This document shows positions 14,919-18,076 of a stretch of 18,076 bases of DNA, piece by piece. The notes beneath the pieces were generated by a model that searched no databases, was not told the DNA's origin, and saw only the letters and a list, made by a program, of their open reading frames with translations. Source of the DNA: Deltaproteobacteria bacterium (lineage in GTDB: Bacteria; Desulfobacterota_B; Binatia; UBA9968); NCBI GenBank assembly GCA_027297485.1, contig JAPUHZ010000478.1, positions 1 to 18,076 on the forward strand, written 5' to 3'. Within the stretch, counting starts at the first letter, position 1; each line of letters begins with the position of its first letter. The translations under genes and the position numbers were made by a program.

Positions 14919-15998
14919 ATGGATATTACTGAACTACTGGCCTTCGGTGTGGAGCAGGGGGCGTCGGATTGCCATTTAAGCTCAGGCAAGCCACCCTTGC
15001 TGCGCATCCATGGGGATCTCAAAAACCTGGACCACGCGGTGTTGAACCGGGAGGAGGTCCACTCCATGATCTATGACATTATGAGCGACACCCAACGCAA
15101 GATCTTTGAGGAGAGCCACGAGTGCGATTTTTCCTTTGAGATGGGAGATGTTGCCCGTTTCCGGGTCAATGTTTTTATGCAGCGCGAAGGTGAAGCTGCG
15201 GTCTTCCGTACCATCCCCACAAAGATTCTCACCTTGAGCGAACTGGGAATGCCGAAAATAATGAACGAGCTCTGTCAGAAAGAAAAGGGGCTGATCCTGG
15301 TTACCGGGCCTACGGGCTCCGGCAAGTCCACTACCTTGGCAGCCATGGTCGACCTTGTCAATGGCGACTTTGAAGGTCATATCCTGACTATCGAAGACCC
15401 GATTGAGTTTGTCCACAAATCGAAAAAATGCCTGATCAACCAAAGAGAGCTGGGACTTCATACCCACTCGTTTGCCAATGCGTTGAGAGCAGCCCTGCGT
15501 GAGGACCCTGATGTGATTTTGGTTGGTGAGATGCGCGACCTAGAAACCATCCAACTGGCACTCACCGCTGCCGAGACCGGCCATTTGGTCTTCAGCACCA
15601 TTCATACCTCCAGTGCTCCCGACACGGTGAACCGGATCATCGACGTCTTTCCTCCTAGCCAGCAGGCACAGATCCGCACCCAGTTTTCTGAATCTATCGA
15701 GGCGGTTATTACCCAAACCCTGCTCAAGAAGAAGGGTGGAGGTCGGGTGGCGGCCGTAGAGATCATGATGGGGACGACAGCGGTCCGTAATCTCATCCGC
15801 GAGGCAAAGGTACATCAACTCCCCGGGACCATGCAGGTGAGCCAGAAGGATGGGATGCAGACCATGGATATGGCCTTGATAGATTTGGCTAATCGCGGCG
15901 TAGTGACCAAGGAAGAGGCCCAGTCCAAAAGTATGACCCCTAACTTATTTAGCGGTGGCGCTTATGGGGTGGGGGGGGCGAGGGGCGGCCGTCTCTAG
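14919..15998 (+). CDS. pilT: Type IV pilus retraction ATPase PilT
   Basis: Hexameric ATPase at the base of the type IV pilus, driving retraction and twitching motility. The 359-residue protein has the GspE/PilT layout: N-terminal domain (ASDCHLSSGKPPLLRIHGDL), FRVNVFMQR, Walker A GPTGSGKST at 130-138, the Asp box TIEDPIEF at 157-164, Walker B ILVGEMRD at 200-207 with E204, and the His box TGHLVFSTIHT at 220-230. The PilT-specific motif appears as AVRNLIREAKVHQLP (288-302), needed for retraction in known PilT. Its C-terminus ends in a Gly-rich tail. ATG at 14919 follows AAGGGAGAAG. pilU follows after 29 bases, the usual tandem arrangement. No pilin or assembly genes are in the window. Confidence 0.96.
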   Translation: MDITELLAFGVEQGASDCHLSSGKPPLLRIHGDLKNLDHAVLNREEVHSMIYDIMSDTQRKIFEESHECDFSFEMGDVARFRVNVFMQREGEAAVFRTIPTKILTLSELGMPKIMNELCQKEKGLILVTGPTGSGKSTTLAAMVDLVNGDFEGHILTIEDPIEFVHKSKKCLINQRELGLHTHSFANALRAALREDPDVILVGEMRDLETIQLALTAAETGHLVFSTIHTSSAPDTVNRIIDVFPPSQQAQIRTQFSESIEAVITQTLLKKKGGGRVAAVEIMMGTTAVRNLIREAKVHQLPGTMQVSQKDGMQTMDMALIDLANRGVVTKEEAQSKSMTPNLFSGGAYGVGGARGGRL

Positions 15999-16027
15999 GC
16001 CCGTTAGCTTCTCCTCAGGGTGGGCCT

Positions 16028-16978
16028 ATGGAACTCCTTGATTTTCTTAAGGTCATGGTGGAAAAAGCCGCCTCGGATGTCTACTTAACCGTGGCAAGCC
16101 CGCCGATGTACCGCATCGAGGGCACCGTCCAACCTTTCGGCGATCACTCTTTTACCCCGGACGAGACGGAAATGCTGGCCAAGTCGGTATTGAATGAGCA
16201 GCAGTGGCATGAGTTCGTGGAGCGGAAAGAGATGAACCTGGCCTTTTCGTATCCCAAACTCAGCCGCTTTCGTGTCAACGTTCTCCGCCAGCGCGGTTCC
16301 GTGGGGATCGTGGTTCGGAGGGTCAAGTTCGGAATCAGCTCCTTGGACGAGCTTGGGCTCCCCCCCATCACTAAAGATATCTCGATGACGAAGAGGGGCT
16401 TGGTTCTCATAGTGGGCGCCACGGGTTCCGGGAAGTCCACTACTTTGGCGGCTATGATCGAGCATCGCAACTCCAACTCCTCGGGCCATATCATTACGGT
16501 CGAGGACCCGATCGAGTTTCTCCACCGGCATAAGAAGTCCATTGTCCACCAGCGGGAGTTGGGGCTTGACACACTCTCTTTTCATGACGCCTTAAAGAAC
16601 GCCATGCGCCAGGCTCCGGATGTAATCATGATTGGGGAGATCCGCGATACGGAATCGATGGAGGCGGCCATTACCTTTGCAGACACGGGGCATCTGTGTC
16701 TTGGCACGCTCCATGCGAACAACGCAAACCAGTCGTTTGAGCGAATACTCAACTTCTTTCCTGAGACCCGCCATCCCCAGATCTTCATGCAGCTCTCCTT
16801 AAATTTGCGCGCCATTATCTCTCAACAACTGATCCCCTCCCTAGAGGGCAAGCGCGTGCCTGCAGTGGAGATCCTCATGGATACCCCACGGATCAAGGAT
16901 TCTCATAAAAAAAGGAGAGATCGATGTTCTCAAGGAAGCGATGGAGCAGGGGATCCAAGAGGGCTGCATGACCTTTGA
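16028..16978 (+). CDS. pilU: PilU-type pilus ATPase, main part of a frameshifted gene
   Basis: Second, PilT-dependent retraction ATPase. From ATG 16028 the product follows PilU: ASDVYLTVASPPMYRIEG, FRVNVLRQRG, Walker A GATGSGKST at 130-138, TVEDPIEFLH, Walker B MIGEIRD, and TGHLCLGTLHANNANQ. At codon 291-292 the family sequence KD-LI-KKGEID is broken: one extra base (T at 16901, or one A too many in the seven-A run at 16907-16913) shifts the frame, giving a foreign tail to TGA-type stop at 16978. The proper continuation is read from 16902 to 17198; joined, the protein would be about 389 residues, the normal PilU length. Either a sequencing error, a true mutation, or slippage at the A-run. The catalytic core is complete without the C-terminal part. 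Confidence 0.85.
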   Translation: MELLDFLKVMVEKAASDVYLTVASPPMYRIEGTVQPFGDHSFTPDETEMLAKSVLNEQQWHEFVERKEMNLAFSYPKLSRFRVNVLRQRGSVGIVVRRVKFGISSLDELGLPPITKDISMTKRGLVLIVGATGSGKSTTLAAMIEHRNSNSSGHIITVEDPIEFLHRHKKSIVHQRELGLDTLSFHDALKNAMRQAPDVIMIGEIRDTESMEAAITFADTGHLCLGTLHANNANQSFERILNFFPETRHPQIFMQLSLNLRAIISQQLIPSLEGKRVPAVEILMDTPRIKDSHKKRRDRCSQGSDGAGDPRGLHDL

Positions 16979-17198
16979 CCATGCCCTCTTCACGCTTTAC
17001 AAGGAAGGAAAGATTGACCTCGATCAGGCACTGGTCTACGCGGATAGCGCCAACAACTTACGTCTGAAGATCAAGATGGAGGGGTTGAAGGGGGGTGACG
17101 TGATCGACCAGCCCCCGGATAAAAAGGAAGAGGAGAGGCAAAAAGGTTTTCAGATCAAAGGTATGAAGCCTGCCGGCAGAACGTTTCGTAAAATCTAG
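16902..17198 (+). pseudogene. pilU: C-terminal part of PilU in the shifted frame
   Basis: This frame continues the PilU protein after the indel: LIKKGEIDVLKEAMEQGIQE, then CMTFDHALFTLYKEGKIDLDQALVYADSANNLRLKIKMEG in two stretches typical of the PilU C-terminal helical region. It ends in a charged tail with GFQIKGMKP, rich in Lys and Glu. An internal ATG at 16941 could start it alone, but no ribosome site supports an independent gene. The reading makes sense only as the end of the gene beginning at 16028. Confidence 0.75.
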
Positions 17199-17234
17199 AG
17201 CCGAAGAAGTTCAACCGCTGGAAAAGGAAGCTTC

Positions 17235-18041
17235 GTGGGATCCATTGTCGGCGCACTCATTGTTACCCATACCCCTCGGATAGCGGATGAATCCAAAGCC
17301 CCGGCTTTCACCCGAGAGATGATCCGTGGGATGCATGAGTTGGGCAAAGAGGTTGCACGTCTGAGGCCTGATGCCCTGATTCAGGTCTCCACCCACTGGG
17401 TGACCACTTTTCACCATTACGTCCTGGGTCACCAGCAGCACCAAGGGATGCTCACGGCGTCGGAGGCCCCGGATATGATTTCAGGGGTCCCTTACGACTT
17501 TCCCGGTGATCCCGAGCTGGCTGAGGCCATCGTAACCAAGGGTAAAGATAGGGGGATCCCGGTAATTCTCACTACTGCGGATCACTTTGTCCTCGATTAC
17601 GGCACGGTCAATCCCCTGCGCTATCTCACGCCTCAATCTGATATTCCCGTAGTTCCCATCTCGAGTTGCCTCTTAGCGGATCTTCGCGAGTGCATCCGGT
17701 GGGGGGAGGCGATCGCCGAGGGAATCAGACAGACCTCCAGGCGGGTGGTGGTTGTCGCAAGCGGCGCCCTTTCCCACGTTTTAGTCCGTGGTCCTGAGAA
17801 GTGGCCCAGTGAGGAGCTTCAAAAGCTCGATCACAAATTTGTCGAGCTAGTGACACAGGGAAGGGCGCAGGAGCTTAAATCTTTCTTCCCTCTCTTTGCT
17901 AAAGATGTGGGGGCCGAGATGGGCGGTCGCCACTTGGCGATTTTGCTCGGCGCTACAGGCGGCGCCTTCCGCGGTAGGCTCCATGCCTATGGCCCTTCTT
18001 CGGGTACCGGCAACGCTGTGGTGAGTTTAGAGCCGGCGTAG
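17235..18041 (+). CDS. Class III extradiol ring-cleavage dioxygenase (homoprotocatechuate 2,3-dioxygenase/LigB-like)
   Basis: A 268-residue protein of the LigB superfamily, which opens catechol rings next to the hydroxyls with non-haem Fe(II). Likely metal ligands are H12 (VTHTPR), H54 (STHW) and E228 (GAEMGGRH); H181 in SGALSH is the expected catalytic His. LDYGTVNPLRYL and the final PSSGTGNAVV match, from memory, the HpaD-type 3,4-dihydroxyphenylacetate dioxygenases better than LigB itself, and length is close to HpaD. Related Memo/AmmeMemo proteins share the fold without dioxygenase activity, so substrate and activity remain open. GTG at 17235 follows GGAAG with short spacing. It comes 36 bases after pilU, on the same strand, without any evident functional link to pili. 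Confidence 0.85.
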   Translation: MGSIVGALIVTHTPRIADESKAPAFTREMIRGMHELGKEVARLRPDALIQVSTHWVTTFHHYVLGHQQHQGMLTASEAPDMISGVPYDFPGDPELAEAIVTKGKDRGIPVILTTADHFVLDYGTVNPLRYLTPQSDIPVVPISSCLLADLRECIRWGEAIAEGIRQTSRRVVVVASGALSHVLVRGPEKWPSEELQKLDHKFVELVTQGRAQELKSFFPLFAKDVGAEMGGRHLAILLGATGGAFRGRLHAYGPSSGTGNAVVSLEPA

Positions 18042-18052
18042 GCCGCTGAAAA

Positions 18053-18076
18053 ATGAATGATAGGAAATTCCTTTTG
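18053..18076 (+). CDS. Possible start of a further gene, cut by the window end
   Basis: ATG at 18053 opens a frame MNDRKFLL that runs off the edge, 11 bases after the dioxygenase stop. No clear ribosome site precedes it, and eight codons are too few to identify anything. Confidence 0.25.

Overview
The window is a contiguous piece of bacterial chromosome of roughly middling GC content. Its host is probably Gram-negative: there is an NlpD-type LysM/M23 lipoprotein beside pcm, and a tandem pair of type IV pilus retraction ATPases. The gene mix (isolated nuoI, UbiD-family decarboxylase, LVIVD-repeat protein, class III ring-cleavage dioxygenase) suggests an uncultivated soil, sediment or aquifer lineage such as NC10/Methylomirabilota or a deltaproteobacterium-like group. 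That placement is a low-confidence guess; nothing here fixes the phylum.

Layout. Positions 1-1536 are accessory DNA: the end of an unidentified upstream gene, a RelE/ParE toxin, a DUF4258 + YgiT-zinc-finger pair joined by an ATGA overlap, and a decayed ORF6N (phage-type) gene whose remnant stops just before the promoter of a tRNA-Pro(GGG) at 1589-1665. Positions 1681-3600 are a plus-strand housekeeping run (pcm, nlpD-like, apt). A 314-bp gap then holds a large palindromic repeat with a second small palindrome nested in its left arm. After it come an isolated nuoI and thiC (to 6506). A 277-bp convergent gap with a strong hairpin follows.

Positions 14760 back to 6784 form one minus-strand run, read in this order: short-chain dehydrogenase, an animal-type single-chain transketolase, a frameshifted scrap resembling the C-terminus of a different transketolase, aldehyde dehydrogenase, a divergent UbiD-family decarboxylase, purC and an LVIVD-repeat beta-propeller protein. 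Tight spacing suggests at least partial co-transcription. From 14855 a good sigma-70-type promoter drives pilT and pilU rightwards; pilU carries a one-base frameshift beside a run of seven A. A homoprotocatechuate 2,3-dioxygenase-like gene follows, and another gene may begin at the right edge.

How the genes relate. Pcm (protein repair) and the NlpD-like protein (cell-wall remodelling) overlap as in many proteobacteria-like genomes. Apt, PurC and ThiC serve purine salvage, purine synthesis and thiamine synthesis; PurC and ThiC both use intermediates of the purine pathway. SDR, transketolase, ALDH, UbiD-like protein and the ring-cleavage dioxygenase could belong to carbon or aromatic-compound metabolism, but no complete pathway can be read from the window. 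The most interesting items are the UbiD-family protein with two of three catalytic-triad positions changed, the transketolase plus foreign transketolase tail, and the composite palindromic repeat. No CRISPR array, transposase, integrase, rRNA or riboswitch was recognised.
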